Assembly (NCBI RefSeq): GCF_013425765.1
Contig: NZ_JACCJZ010000020.1
Location: 186,001 to 250,000 of the forward strand
DNA: 64,000 bases
Reading direction: 5' to 3'
DNA from: Luteimonas deserti
GTDB lineage: Bacteria; Pseudomonadota; Gammaproteobacteria; Xanthomonadales; Xanthomonadaceae
Shown: piece after piece, positions 16,076-25,656 of the stretch
Position numbering within the stretch: position 1 is the stretch's first letter
Layout: each line of letters starts with the position of its first letter
The notes under the pieces: generated by a model
Told to the model about the DNA's origin: nothing
The model's database searches: none
The model's input: the letters and a program-made list of their open reading frames with translations, nothing else
Program-made: the position numbers and the translations under genes

Positions 16076-18348
16076 GTGCGGGGACGCGACTGCAGCATGC
16101 GCTGCGCGCTGCACGTCTGCGCGCGGGCCTGCAGGACCTGGCGCTCGGAATGCCGCTCGTGGTCGCCGCCTGCGCGATCGCCGTACGCGTCGCGGGCGTG
16201 GCCGGCGCCGTCGCGGTCGGCGTGGCCGGCCTCGTGACGGCAGTGTTCGCGGCCCTGTGGCGCGTGCGCCGCTACGACGAGGCCTGGCTGGCACGCGCGC
16301 TCGACGCCGCGCGCTCCGACATGGAGGACAGTGCCGCGCTGCTGTTCGCAGACCCGCAGGGCCTGGCACCGCTGCACGGCCTGCAGCGGAGCCGCCTCAC
16401 CGCGCGCATCACAGACCATCCGACGATGCCACCGGGGCCCGCATGGCCGAAGCGCCGCCTGGTGCTGGCCTGCTCGGTCGGCGCGGCGCTCGCGCTGGCC
16501 GCCCTGGTCTGGCCTGCGTCGCCGCCCGCAGATGACACGCGCGCGACGGTGGAGGCGGAACCCGTGGCCGGGCGCAACGCACCGGTCCTCCTCGGCCACA
16601 CGCTGCGGATCGAGCCGCCAGGCTACACCGGCCTGCCGGCGCAGACGCTGGACACCCTCGATGCGCAGGCGCCGGAAGGCGCTGTCCTGGTCTGGAGCCT
16701 GCAGTTCGCGCCGCATCCCGCCACGGTCGCGCTCGAAGGCCTCGACGGCACCCGGCTCGTCTTCGCGCGGAGCGGCGACGTCTGGACGGCGCGCAGCCGG
16801 CTGAGCGCGTCGATGCTCTACCGGATCGCGGTCGATGGCGACGTCGAGGGTGCTGCGGCGCGCGCACGGCCCTACCGCATCGACGCGGTGCCGGATCGGC
16901 CGCCGCGCGTGCGGGTGGTCGAGCCCGCCGGCACGCTGACCCTGACGCCCGACGGACGCCGCCCCTGGCGGCTGGTGTTCGAGGCCGAGGACGACTACGG
17001 CGTGGCGGCCGATGCCCAGTTGCGGCTCACCTTGACCCGCGGCACCGGCGAGAACGTCACCTTCGAAGACAGCACGCGGACGCTGCGCGGACAGGGGGCG
17101 ACCCGCACACGCCGCTTCGAGACGACACTCGATCCGGGGGCACTCGGACTGCAGCCGGGCGGCGACCTGATCGCGCAGTTGCGCGTGCTCGATACCCGCG
17201 CGCCGGAGCCGCAGGCCGCAACCGGGCCCAGCCTGATCCTGCGCTGGCCGCTGCCCGAGCCCCCGGATGCGGACGGACTCGAGGGGCTGGCGCGCGACGT
17301 GCTTCCTGCCTATTTCCGCAGCCAGCGCCAGATCATCATCGACGCCGAGGCGCTGATCGCGCAGCGCGCGGCGCTGGCGACGGACACGTTCGCCACGCGC
17401 TCGGACACCATCGGCGTCGATCAGCGCCTGTTGCGGCTGCGCTACGGCCAGTTTCTCGGCGAGGAAAGCGAGGGTGCACCGCGACGCCCGCTGCCGACCG
17501 CAGACGCCGAACCGGCGCCGCCGCCGCGGCGCCCGCTGCCGATCGACGACTTCGGCCAGCAGGACGCGCCGTCCGTCGCGGCGGCGGCCGGGCACGGCGA
17601 ACACGACGGTCACGATGACGATCACGACCACGGTACCCACGACCACGACGGGCCGCCCGGGGCCGCGGCCGGACACGACCATGATCACGACGGGCACGAC
17701 CACGCCCCGCGTGACGCCACCACGTTCGGCCGGGCCGAGGACGTGCTGGAGACCTTTGGCCACACCCACGACCTCCCCGAAGCCGCCACGCTGCTCGATC
17801 CGAAGACCCGCGAGCTGCTGCGCGGCGCCCTGCGCGAGATGTGGCAGTCCGAACTGCACCTACGCCAGGCCGAACCGCAGCGGGCGCTGGCCCCCGCCAA
17901 TCGCGCCCTCGAACTGATCAAGCAGGTGCAGCAGGCCGATCGCATCTATCTCGCCCGGGTCGGCAGCCGGTTGCCGCCGGTGGACATGGGCCGGCGCCTG
18001 GGCGGGGATCGCGACGGTATCGCGCCGCGGGCGGCGCCCCGTCCCGGTGCGCGTGAACCCGACGCGCCGGCCGCCGCCTGGCGTGCCCTGGCCTGGAACG
18101 AGGCGCCGGATCTCGCTGCGCTGGTGACCTGGGCGCAGACGCATCCCCGCCAGCTCGACGATCCCCTCGCGCTGCTGGCCGCGGTCGATGCGCTGCAGCG
18201 CGATCCGGCCTGCGGCGAGTGCCGCCAGGCCCTGCGCGGCCAGCTGTGGCAGGCCCTGCAGCGGCCGCTGCCTGCTCCGCCGCGCCGTGAACGGCTCGAT
18301 GCGATGGGCACGCGTTATCTCGACGCGCTGGGCGGGGAGGTGCCATGA
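16072..18348 (+). CDS. Large membrane protein, DUF4175-like, with histidine-rich linker
   Basis: 758 residues from the ATG that overlaps the previous stop (ATGA). The frame runs further upstream, but only as shadow. There are three membrane segments near the N-terminus (about 27-44, 46-64 and 130-148), then a periplasmic beta-rich part with RPYRIDAVPDRPPRVRVVEP and LVFEAEDDYGVAADAQ blocks of the DUF4175 kind. At about residues 505-545 there is a low-complexity run rich in His and Asp (repeats of the type DHDHD, DGHDH), with well over a dozen histidines. This could bind divalent metal. C-terminally, a helical region with LLDPKTRELLRGALREMW follows. Confident as a real gene; the family label is moderate. 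Confidence 0.78.
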   Translation: MSAGTRLQHALRAARLRAGLQDLALGMPLVVAACAIAVRVAGVAGAVAVGVAGLVTAVFAALWRVRRYDEAWLARALDAARSDMEDSAALLFADPQGLAPLHGLQRSRLTARITDHPTMPPGPAWPKRRLVLACSVGAALALAALVWPASPPADDTRATVEAEPVAGRNAPVLLGHTLRIEPPGYTGLPAQTLDTLDAQAPEGAVLVWSLQFAPHPATVALEGLDGTRLVFARSGDVWTARSRLSASMLYRIAVDGDVEGAAARARPYRIDAVPDRPPRVRVVEPAGTLTLTPDGRRPWRLVFEAEDDYGVAADAQLRLTLTRGTGENVTFEDSTRTLRGQGATRTRRFETTLDPGALGLQPGGDLIAQLRVLDTRAPEPQAATGPSLILRWPLPEPPDADGLEGLARDVLPAYFRSQRQIIIDAEALIAQRAALATDTFATRSDTIGVDQRLLRLRYGQFLGEESEGAPRRPLPTADAEPAPPPRRPLPIDDFGQQDAPSVAAAAGHGEHDGHDDDHDHGTHDHDGPPGAAAGHDHDHDGHDHAPRDATTFGRAEDVLETFGHTHDLPEAATLLDPKTRELLRGALREMWQSELHLRQAEPQRALAPANRALELIKQVQQADRIYLARVGSRLPPVDMGRRLGGDRDGIAPRAAPRPGAREPDAPAAAWRALAWNEAPDLAALVTWAQTHPRQLDDPLALLAAVDALQRDPACGECRQALRGQLWQALQRPLPAPPRRERLDAMGTRYLDALGGEVP

Positions 18349-20156
18349 GCGGCGGATACTGGCTGATCGCGTTGCTGCTTGCCGGCGTCGGGGGCTCGCT
18401 CGTGCGCCTGGTGCTCGGCCATGTCCGCGCGCCGCGCGCACTGCGCCCGGCGGCCTGGCGCACCTGGGCACTTGCCGCTCTGACGATCGGCTCGGCGGGC
18501 CTGCTGTACCGCGTGCTGATGCCACCGCCGGTCGCGCTCGCACGCGACACACTCGTCGTATTGACCGCGGGCGCGGATCTCGCCTCGCTGCCGCCTGCGA
18601 AGCGGGTGGTCGCGTTGCCTGAAGCCGCGGACCTTCCGCCCGGCGCACACCGCGCCCCGGACCTCGCGACGGCCCTGCGCCGCCATCCCGACGTGCGCGC
18701 GCTGCAGGTGTTCGGCGCCGGGCTGGAGGCGCGGGACCGCGATGCGGTCGGCGCGCGCGCGCTGGCCTACGTACCGGCCGCGCTGCCTGCCGGCATCGTC
18801 GAGCTGGCGCCGCCGGTCACGCTCGCACCCGGCGCACGCTTCGAGGTGCGGGGGCGGGTCGAGGGCATCGCGGACGCGCGCCTGTCGCTGCTGGATCCGG
18901 CAGGGCGCACGGTCGACGTGACGGAGGCGGACGAGACCGGCCGCTTCCTGCTTGCCGGCACGGCGCGCGAATCCGGCGCCGCCACGTTCGTCGTCGCGGT
19001 GCAGGACATGGACCCGACCTCCGCCACCCGGGTCCCGGTGCCGGTGGTCGTCGAAGCCGCCGCGCCGGTGCGCCTGCTGCTGCTTGCCGCGGCACCCAAT
19101 CCGGACGTGCGCGCGCTGCGGCGCTGGGCCGAGGACGCGGGACTCTCCCTGCGCTGGCGGGTCATGCTCGGCGGCGGCACCGCCGCAGGCGATGCGCCTC
19201 CGCTCGATGCGGCGAGCCTGGCCGGGCAGGACCTGGTGCTGTTGGAGGCCCGTGCCTGGGACGCGCTGGGTGCCGGTGCGCGCGCGGCGCTGCGCACTGC
19301 CGTGAACGACGGTCTCGGACTGCTCGTGCACGCTCCGCAACCACCGTCGGATGCATTGCGGAGCTGGCTGCGCGAAGCCGGTCTTGCCGTCGAGGTGGGT
19401 CGCACACGCGACTGGCGTGTCGACGCCGGGCCGGGCGACAGCGCACGGCTGCGCGCGTGGCTCGGCCCCGGTCGCGACGACGCGCCCTTCGATCCTGCGC
19501 TCGCCGACGAGACGCTGCCCGCCCTTGGTGTACTGCCGATCGCCAGCGGTCAGCCCGGTGCGACTGCCGGTGGGTCCGAGACGATGCGTTGGGACGCCGT
19601 GGGTCGCGGCAGGATCGGGCTCGTCACCGTGGCCGACAGCTGGCAACTGGCGCTCGCCGGTCGCGCCGACCTGCATGCGGCGCTGTGGAGCGGCTGGGCA
19701 GGGACGCTGGCCCGGCCGGGAGGCGCACGCAGTCCCGCGTTCGAGGACGAACTGCGCGTCGACAGGCGCTGGGTGGTTTGCGACCTGGGCGACGACGCGA
19801 CGTTGCTGGATGCGGACGGACGGCCCGTGCCGCTGCTCCCCGATGCATCGGGCGGCGGCTGCGCCGGCGTCTGGCCGGCGCGTGCCGGCTGGCATCGTCT
19901 GCTGGACGGGGAAACGTCGTGGCCCGTCTACATCCGCGACGCGGACGAAGCCTCCGGCCTGCATGCGGCGCGGCTGCGCGCGGAGACGCAGGCCCTGGTC
20001 CGCGCACACCCTGAAATGACCGGCACGCAGCAGATGCGCGCCGGCAGCAGCTGGCCCTGGTTCTTCGCCTGGCTGGTGGTGACCGCGCTGGCATGGGCAC
20101 TGGGCCGCGCGCGGGTCGGGCGCAGCGTCGTGTCGGACCGGTCGGCAGCCGGCTAA
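18345..20156 (+). CDS. Hypothetical membrane protein, last gene of the MoxR operon
   Basis: 603 residues, overlapping the previous gene by four bases (ATGA). Two N-terminal membrane segments (about 5-25 and 38-58) and one near the C-terminus (WPWFFAWLVVTALAWALG) flank a large periplasmic portion. That portion has an immunoglobulin-like stretch (LAPGARFEVRGRVEG) and a region reminiscent of glutamine-amidotransferase-like folds. Such double-ended membrane proteins regularly close MoxR-DUF58-BatA operons, where they are called transmembrane predictions. No catalytic residues could be identified, so the function is not assigned. Confidence 0.75.
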   Translation: MSGGYWLIALLLAGVGGSLVRLVLGHVRAPRALRPAAWRTWALAALTIGSAGLLYRVLMPPPVALARDTLVVLTAGADLASLPPAKRVVALPEAADLPPGAHRAPDLATALRRHPDVRALQVFGAGLEARDRDAVGARALAYVPAALPAGIVELAPPVTLAPGARFEVRGRVEGIADARLSLLDPAGRTVDVTEADETGRFLLAGTARESGAATFVVAVQDMDPTSATRVPVPVVVEAAAPVRLLLLAAAPNPDVRALRRWAEDAGLSLRWRVMLGGGTAAGDAPPLDAASLAGQDLVLLEARAWDALGAGARAALRTAVNDGLGLLVHAPQPPSDALRSWLREAGLAVEVGRTRDWRVDAGPGDSARLRAWLGPGRDDAPFDPALADETLPALGVLPIASGQPGATAGGSETMRWDAVGRGRIGLVTVADSWQLALAGRADLHAALWSGWAGTLARPGGARSPAFEDELRVDRRWVVCDLGDDATLLDADGRPVPLLPDASGGGCAGVWPARAGWHRLLDGETSWPVYIRDADEASGLHAARLRAETQALVRAHPEMTGTQQMRAGSSWPWFFAWLVVTALAWALGRARVGRSVVSDRSAAG

Positions 20157-20703
20157 CGCCGCGGCCCCTGCACACCGCCGGAGACCCACGATCCGTCGAT
20201 CGCGGCAGCCCGGGACTCGACGGCACTGCGGCCTGGGAAGCCATGGTGTGCAGCCACAGGCGCGCGGTCGTGGCAAACGCGTTGGGCGGCGGTCACGCGA
20301 CTTCCACCTGCGCGACGCGACCCGATGAGCGCCCCGCGCGCATGGGGCGGTGCACATCACGGCCTCCCAGCGCCGCACCGTCGATCGAGCGGCCCCGCGA
20401 TGGCGCATGCGCCTGATGTGCAGCGGGTTCCTGCTTGCGCCGCGCGAATCGGGCATCCGCGCTCGAGGCGCGTAACTCGGCCCGGCCGCGCCACCGCGCC
20501 GAGCGGGGGCCGGGATCCGTCGTGGCCGGGCGCGCGCGGATTCGTCCGCCGACACGGGGGCGGAATGCCGTCCGGCCCGCGGTTGCCTGGGGCCGGGGGC
20601 TGCTGCAGACTCGGGGCGCCGCAGACACCTGCCGGCATTCAATGCGCGCCCCGGCGCCATGCCGGTGCAGGCGTTGCCTGTGCACCCCGATACGGAGAAC
20701 GTC
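20157..20703. other. Gene-free gap between the MoxR operon and the aldo/keto reductase
   Basis: About 550 bases. Open frames on both strands give only basic or proline-rich translations with no family signature. I see no RNA gene, strong terminator or repeat. The last bases hold the CGGAGAAC Shine-Dalgarno for the downstream gene. Confidence 0.5.
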
Positions 20704-21651
20704 ATGGTCACCCGTCGCGATGCCCTGAAACTGTCCCTCGGTGCCGGTCTGGCACTCGCCTCGCCCAAGTTCCTGTTCGCCGCGCCCGCGGGCGCGGCCA
20801 TCACCCGCGCGATCCCGTCGAGCGGCGAACGTCTGCCGGTGATCGGCCTCGGCAGCTCGGCGACGTTCTCGCGCGCGGCCGGCGACGACGCGGCATCCTT
20901 GTCCGAGGTGCTGCGCACCCTGATCAGCGAGGGCGGCAAGGTCTTCGATACCGCGCCGAGCTACGGCGAGTCCGAAGCCGTGGCCGGCCGCGCCGTGCAG
21001 GAACTCGGCATCGCCGACGACGTGTTCTGGGCGACCAAGGTCAACGTCGCCGGCCGCGAGGCCGACGCCACGGCCGATCCCGACCGCGCCCGCGCGCAGC
21101 TCGACACCTCGTTCGAACGCCTGGGCCGCACGTCGATCGATCTGATCCAGGTGCACAACCTCGGCGACATTCCCACCCAGCTCGGCCTGCTCAAGGCGCT
21201 GAAGGCCGAGAAGCGCGTGCGCTACATCGGGGTTACGTCCACCAGCAAGCCGGCCTATCCCAAGCTGATCGAGACCATGCGCAACGAGCCGCTGGATTTC
21301 ATCGGCGTCGACTACGCGGTCGACAACCGTGACGTCGAGGAGACCATCCTGCCGCTGGCCGCCGAGCGCGGTATCGGCGTGCTGGTCTATGCGCCGTTCG
21401 GCCGCACGCGGTTGTGGCAGCGCGTCGCCGACCGCCCGGTGCCGGACTGGGCGCAGGACTTCGACGCGACCACCTGGGGCCAGTTCTTCCTCAAGTTCGT
21501 GGTCTCGCATCCGGCGGTGACCTGCGCGACGCCGGCGACCAGTCGGGTCGCGAATCTGGTCGACAACCTCGGCGCCGGACGCGGGCGCCTGCCCGATGCC
21601 GACCAGCGCCGGCGCATGATCGAACTGATCGAGGGCCTGCCCAGCGCCTGA
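20704..21651 (+). CDS. Aldo/keto reductase with Tat signal
   Basis: 315 residues. The start ATG sits after GGAGAAC and gives MVTRRDALKLSLGAGLALA, a twin-arginine signal. The mature part is a TIM-barrel aldo/keto reductase. The catalytic tetrad can be read as D82 and Y87 (FDTAPSYGES), K112 (ATKVNV) and H in LIQVHNLG. Family members reduce carbonyls with NAD(P)H; an exported one would need a cofactor loaded before Tat export, which is plausible. Substrate unknown. It converges on the MBL hydrolase downstream. Confidence 0.9.
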   Translation: MVTRRDALKLSLGAGLALASPKFLFAAPAGAAITRAIPSSGERLPVIGLGSSATFSRAAGDDAASLSEVLRTLISEGGKVFDTAPSYGESEAVAGRAVQELGIADDVFWATKVNVAGREADATADPDRARAQLDTSFERLGRTSIDLIQVHNLGDIPTQLGLLKALKAEKRVRYIGVTSTSKPAYPKLIETMRNEPLDFIGVDYAVDNRDVEETILPLAAERGIGVLVYAPFGRTRLWQRVADRPVPDWAQDFDATTWGQFFLKFVVSHPAVTCATPATSRVANLVDNLGAGRGRLPDADQRRRMIELIEGLPSA

Positions 21652-21747
21652 GGCGTGGACACCGGGCCCGCGCGGCATGGGTCGCGTCGGCCCGAAGTCC
21701 GGCCACGTTGCCGGGCGGCGCGGGTCCGGCCGGCGCGTCGACGCCGG

Positions 21748-22640
21748 TCAGCGTGGGGGCGTGAACCGACCGAGCGGAATCCGCAGATAACGGCGGCCGT
21801 CGGTCTCCGGGTCGGCAGGCGTCCGCCGCGGATGTTCATCTGCAGCGCGTGCAGCATCAGTGCGGGCAGCGGCAGCGTCGCATCGCGCGCCTCGCGCGTC
21901 CGTACGAATGCCGCTTCGTCGACGCCGCCGGCCAAGTGGATGTTGTGCGCACGCTGCTCGGCCACCGTGCTCATGCAGGCCGGCTCGCGGCCGTCCCCGC
22001 CGTAGTCGTGACCCACGAATACCGCGGTGTCGCCGGGCAGCGCGAGAATACGCTGCAGCGTGGCATAGAGCTGATGCGCGTCGCCGCCCGGAAAGTCGGC
22101 GCGAGACGTGCCGCTGTCGGGCATCATCAGCGTGTCGTGCACGAAGGCGCTGGTGCCGACCATGTAGCTGACCGACGCCATCGTGTGGCCGGGCGAGAAC
22201 ATCACCCGGGCCTCGAGCGCACCGATCTCGAAGCTGTCGCCGTCGGCGAACAGCCGGTCCCACTGTCGGCCGTCGGCGGGCAGATCGGGCAAGCCGTAGA
22301 CGTCCTTCCACAGCGCCTGCACGCCGGTGACGTGCTCGCCGATCGCCGTCGGTGCACCGAGGCGGTCCTTGAGGTAGGAGGCGGCCGAGACATGATCCGC
22401 GTGCGGATGGGTGTCGAGGATCCACACGACCTCGAGGCCTTCGCGTTCGACGTGCGCGAGCAACGCGTCGGCATTGCCGGTCGACACGTGCCCGGCCGTC
22501 GCGTCGAAATCGAGCACCGGATCGATGATCGCGGCCCGACGGCTGGCCGGGTCGGCGATGACGTACTGGAAGCTGCCGGTCTTGCGGTCGTACAGCGAGT
22601 GGACCAGGGCGTCCTCACGCGCGTGGCGGCGCAGCGACAT
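21748..22640 (-). pseudogene. MBL-fold metallo-hydrolase (persulfide dioxygenase/glyoxalase II-like) with a C-terminal frameshift
   Basis: From the ATG at 22640, the protein MSLRRHAREDALVHS continues in frame with an intact metal motif THPHADH (77-83), SPGHTM, FVGHDY and ALMLHALQMNIRGGRLP. At about 21818 the natural ending PETDGRRYLRIPLGRFT continues in the neighbouring frame, whose stop is at 21748. The span of 893 bases is one short of a multiple of three. Without the shift the frame runs about 120 residues into unrelated sequence. All catalytic residues precede the break, so the product may still be active; a sequencing error is equally possible. It likely hydrolyses or oxidises a glutathione thioester or persulfide. 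Confidence 0.8.
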
Positions 22641-22647
22641 CGCCGGC

Positions 22648-22944
22648 TCAGCCTTCCTCTTCGGTCTCGAACTCGACCAGCGCATCGAGATCGAACGCCA
22701 GGGCCTCCACGGCCTCGCGGATCTTGCGCTCGGTCGAGGGGTTGCCGACTTCGATCTCGATCTCGTGCATGGACGGGCCGGCGACATCGCTGAGGCCTGC
22801 GGAGCTGGAGTCGGCATCGTCCATGTGCGGCATCAGGTCGCTGATTTCCTCGACGTGTTCGACGCCTTCCACGCTCTGCAACAGGTTGATGACGGCGCGG
22901 GCCGTGTCGTCGCTGCCGGTCAGTCGGATGCGGAGCATGGGCAT
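22648..22944 (-). CDS. Conserved-looking hypothetical protein, 98 residues
   Basis: Acidic protein starting MPMLRIRLTGSDDTARAVI, then LQSVEGVEHVEEISDLMPHM and ending with HEIEIEVGNPSTERKIREAVE. The alternation of strand-like and helix-like segments resembles a small ferredoxin-like or ACT-like fold, but no family is recognised. It ends seven bases before the MBL hydrolase start on the same strand, so they are probably cotranscribed with this gene first. A second ATG two codons in is also possible. Confidence 0.65.
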   Translation of the reverse strand: MPMLRIRLTGSDDTARAVINLLQSVEGVEHVEEISDLMPHMDDADSSSAGLSDVAGPSMHEIEIEVGNPSTERKIREAVEALAFDLDALVEFETEEEG

Positions 22945-23172
22945 GTGGATTCCTTACGTCGAACGGGGGAGCTGCAGGCTAGGAAGCGCTGGGCTAAGCC
23001 GGTGTGACGATCCGCACGTCGCCGCGTCGCGCCTGCCGAGCGAGACGGCGCAGCCTGTCCGATGCAGGGTCGGCGCGTGTCGCCGGCATCGGGCGGACGC
23101 CCGCAGTCCGCTGCCGGTCGTGCCGTGCGATGGACGGGCGCTGTCGCGCATCCGCGTTCGGGATTCGTCCGC

Positions 23173-24123
23173 TCAGCCCGCAGGCGGCACCCGCACAGGC
23201 ACGGTGATGTTGCACAGGTCGATGTGCCCGGCCGGCTGCAGATACCAGTCGTCGCGACGGTTGCGCCGCGATTCGACCACGGCGTCGAACACCGGCGTGT
23301 CGGTGCGCAGCACCTGCAGTGGCGTGCGCTCGGCGACCGGGACGTCCGCGGCCAACCGGATCGACCGGATCGGCGTGCGCTGCGCGGGATCGGTGTAGAA
23401 GCCGAGCGGTCCCGTGCCCCGTGGCAGCACGCTCAACAGCTCCATGCCCTGGAGCACCCGGCCGACGACGGTGATGTTGCGGTCGAGCTGGCGCGGGGAC
23501 TGGCCGGTAACGACGTACAGCTCGGTGCCGTTGCTCGAATCGGGTGCCATGCCGCGGCCCGCACCGAGCGCGCCGTAACAGTGGGTCAGCCAGGCGCGTC
23601 CGCTGCGCGGATCCCGTGCTGCAGGGAACCCGTCGGCGAACCCGGTCTGCGCGGCCCAGCCGTCGGGATCGGGCAGGGCATGGAACGCGAGACCGGCACT
23701 GGGCCGGTCGAACTCGGCCGGGAGCGACGCGCGCGCGGTGCCGAGCGGCCTGCCGGGCGCATCGTCCTCGGTGATGTCACCGAACTGGACGACGAAGTTG
23801 TCCTGCGAGCGGTACAGGGTCAGGCCGTCCCAGAACCGTTCGCGCGCCAGGGTGCGCAGATTGGCCACGTGCGCCGGCGCGAATGCCGGGGCGAGTTCGA
23901 TGATCACCCGGCCGGCTGCGAGGTCCAGATACAGCGTGTCCTCCAGGGCGGGCGTGCGCCAGTCACCGGGCACGGACGCATCGAGGATCGCCTGTGTGCT
24001 GCGCACCTCGACCGGGCGTTCGGCCTGCAGCGGCCCGCGGGTCCCGCTGCAGGCGGCGAGGCCGGACAGCAGGGCGGCGACGAGAAGACTCCGGAGTGGA
24101 CGATTCGGCAGGGGGAGCGGCAT
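23173..24123 (-). CDS. Peptidyl-prolyl cis-trans isomerase lipoprotein (cyclophilin type)
   Basis: 316 residues. Signal peptide [18 protein letters not shown] with a lipobox ending LSGLAAC (C25). The domain reads [30 protein letters not shown], then [21 protein letters not shown], the start of a cyclophilin barrel, and [18 protein letters not shown] near its end. It catalyses proline isomerisation during folding of envelope proteins. The 22-residue upstream extension of the frame was rejected in favour of the signal peptide. It is divergent from the PadR gene. Confidence 0.85.
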   Translation of the reverse strand: MPLPLPNRPLRSLLVAALLSGLAACSGTRGPLQAERPVEVRSTQAILDASVPGDWRTPALEDTLYLDLAAGRVIIELAPAFAPAHVANLRTLARERFWDGLTLYRSQDNFVVQFGDITEDDAPGRPLGTARASLPAEFDRPSAGLAFHALPDPDGWAAQTGFADGFPAARDPRSGRAWLTHCYGALGAGRGMAPDSSNGTELYVVTGQSPRQLDRNITVVGRVLQGMELLSVLPRGTGPLGFYTDPAQRTPIRSIRLAADVPVAERTPLQVLRTDTPVFDAVVESRRNRRDDWYLQPAGHIDLCNITVPVRVPPAG

Positions 24124-24245
24124 GGGCGCGGTTCCGGCGGATGGACGTCGATTGTGCCCAGCCGAAGGGCGGCATGACGAGCGGCACATCCACTATGCAG
24201 AACTTCGCACTAGAGTGAACCTCGACACAGTGGAGGGCCGCCCTG

Positions 24246-24617
24246 GTGGACGAAAGCATCGACGATCCGCCGCTGCGCAAGTTCCATAAGGAACTGAGCG
24301 CCGGCACGGTGTCGCTGGCACTGCTGGCGGTGCTGGGGCACAGCGCGGCGCCGATGTACGGCTACCAGATCGCCAAACGCCTGGAGCAGATCGGCGGCGG
24401 GGTGCTCAGCGGCAAGCAGAGTGCGCTGTATCCGGTGCTGCGCAATCTCAGCGCCGCCGGCCTGCTCGACAGCCACGTGGAACCCTCGGTGACCGGGCCG
24501 CCGCGCCGGTACTACGCCATCACCGATGCCGGGCGGGCCGCGCTGTCGCAATGGGCCACCGCTTGGCGCGCCACCCGCGATTCCGTCGATACCGTCCTTG
24601 AGGGGAGCCTTGAATGA
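24246..24617 (+). CDS. PadR-family transcriptional regulator
   Basis: 123 residues from a GTG. Winged-helix regulator of the PadR type: HKELSAGTVSLALLAVLG, then PMYGYQIAKRLEQIG and LSGKQSALYPVLRNLSAAGLL, followed by PRRYYAITDAGRAAL. The stop overlaps the next gene's ATG by four bases (ATGA), and the next gene encodes a DUF1700-type membrane protein, the usual partner of PadR in this arrangement. PadR proteins normally repress their own operon; an operator was not identified. The effector is unknown. Confidence 0.93.
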   Translation: MDESIDDPPLRKFHKELSAGTVSLALLAVLGHSAAPMYGYQIAKRLEQIGGGVLSGKQSALYPVLRNLSAAGLLDSHVEPSVTGPPRRYYAITDAGRAALSQWATAWRATRDSVDTVLEGSLE

Positions 24618-25555
24618 ACACCGACCGCATGCCGCAGAGCATTTCCGAGTATCTCGACCACCTGCGGCGCGCATTGGCCGGCGCCGATCCTGCCCTGATC
24701 CAGGACGCGCTCTACGACGCCGAGGAATACCTGCGATCGGAACTGGCCGAGCAGCCGGGACGCTCCGAGGCCGAGGTCATCGCGTCTGTCGCCTCCAGCT
24801 ACGGCGCACCGGCCGAGGTCGCCGAGATCTACCGCGACACCGAGGTGACGGTGCAGACCGCGCTGCGGCCGCCCGCACCCGTGCGACGCAGTTCGTTGGC
24901 CGGGCGCTTCTTCGGCGTCGCCGCGGATCCGAGGACCTATGCCTCGCTGTTCTACATGGTGCTGTCGCTGGCCACCGGCATCTTCTATTTCACCTGGGTG
25001 GTGACCGGCCTCTCGGTGTCGCTGGGGCTCGTCTTCGTGCTGGTCGGAATCCCGCTGCTGATCCTGTTCTTCGGCTCGGTGCGCGTGCTGTCACTGGTGG
25101 AGGGCCGGATCGTCGAGGTGATGCTGGGCGAGCGCATGCCACGGCGGCCGCTGTACTCGGCCCGGGGCCGCAGCTGGCTGCAACGCATCGGCGACATGTT
25201 CACCGACGTGCGCACCTGGAGCACGCTGCTGTACATGCTGATGATGCTGCCGCTGGGGATCGCCTATTTCACGATCAGCGTCACTGCGTTCTCGTTCTCG
25301 CTGAGCATGGTCGCCGCGCCGTTGCTGGTGTGGACCGGTCTGGCCGCAGCGGGCATGGACATGGACGGCTGGATGCTGCTCGGCTGGTCCGACGTGTCCG
25401 GGCTGTCGGCCTCGGTCCCGCTCTGGGCGACGCCTCTGGTCCTGCTCGCCGGCGTGCTGGCACTGTTCGTCAGCCTGCACCTGGTGCGCGGCATCGGCCG
25501 CGTCCATGGGGCGATCGCCAAGCACCTGCTGGTGCGCTCGGCGCAGTACGCCTGA
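24614..25555 (+). CDS. DUF1700/sensor-domain membrane protein, PadR partner
   Basis: 313 residues. The N-terminal helical part (SISEYLDHLRRALAG, then YDAEEYLRSELAE) resembles the DUF1700 or HAAS-type cytoplasmic domain. Four or more membrane helices follow in two related halves. Each half contains a similar motif: RTYASLFYMVLSLATGIFYF and RTWSTLLYMLMMLPLGIAYF, a sign of internal duplication in a putative sensor domain. Coupled by ATGA to the PadR gene; such pairs are thought to sense envelope or small-molecule signals. Specific input unknown. Confidence 0.85.
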   Translation: MNTDRMPQSISEYLDHLRRALAGADPALIQDALYDAEEYLRSELAEQPGRSEAEVIASVASSYGAPAEVAEIYRDTEVTVQTALRPPAPVRRSSLAGRFFGVAADPRTYASLFYMVLSLATGIFYFTWVVTGLSVSLGLVFVLVGIPLLILFFGSVRVLSLVEGRIVEVMLGERMPRRPLYSARGRSWLQRIGDMFTDVRTWSTLLYMLMMLPLGIAYFTISVTAFSFSLSMVAAPLLVWTGLAAAGMDMDGWMLLGWSDVSGLSASVPLWATPLVLLAGVLALFVSLHLVRGIGRVHGAIAKHLLVRSAQYA

Positions 25556-25610
25556 TCCCGGACGGCGGGCGCAGCCGGGAATCGCGTGCACCGGCGCTTG
25601 AGGACATACG

Positions 25611-25638
25611 AAAAAGGCCGCCCGGGGGCGGCCTTCTT
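25611..25638. terminator. Bidirectional terminator between convergent operons
   Basis: AAGGCCGCCC / GGGCGGCCTT, a 10-bp stem with a two-base apex, flanked by A residues on the left and TTCTT on the right. It stands between the plus-strand PadR operon and the minus-strand NlpC/P60 gene, so it could serve both. Confidence 0.75.
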
Positions 25639-25656
25639 CGCGCGACGTGGTTGCCG

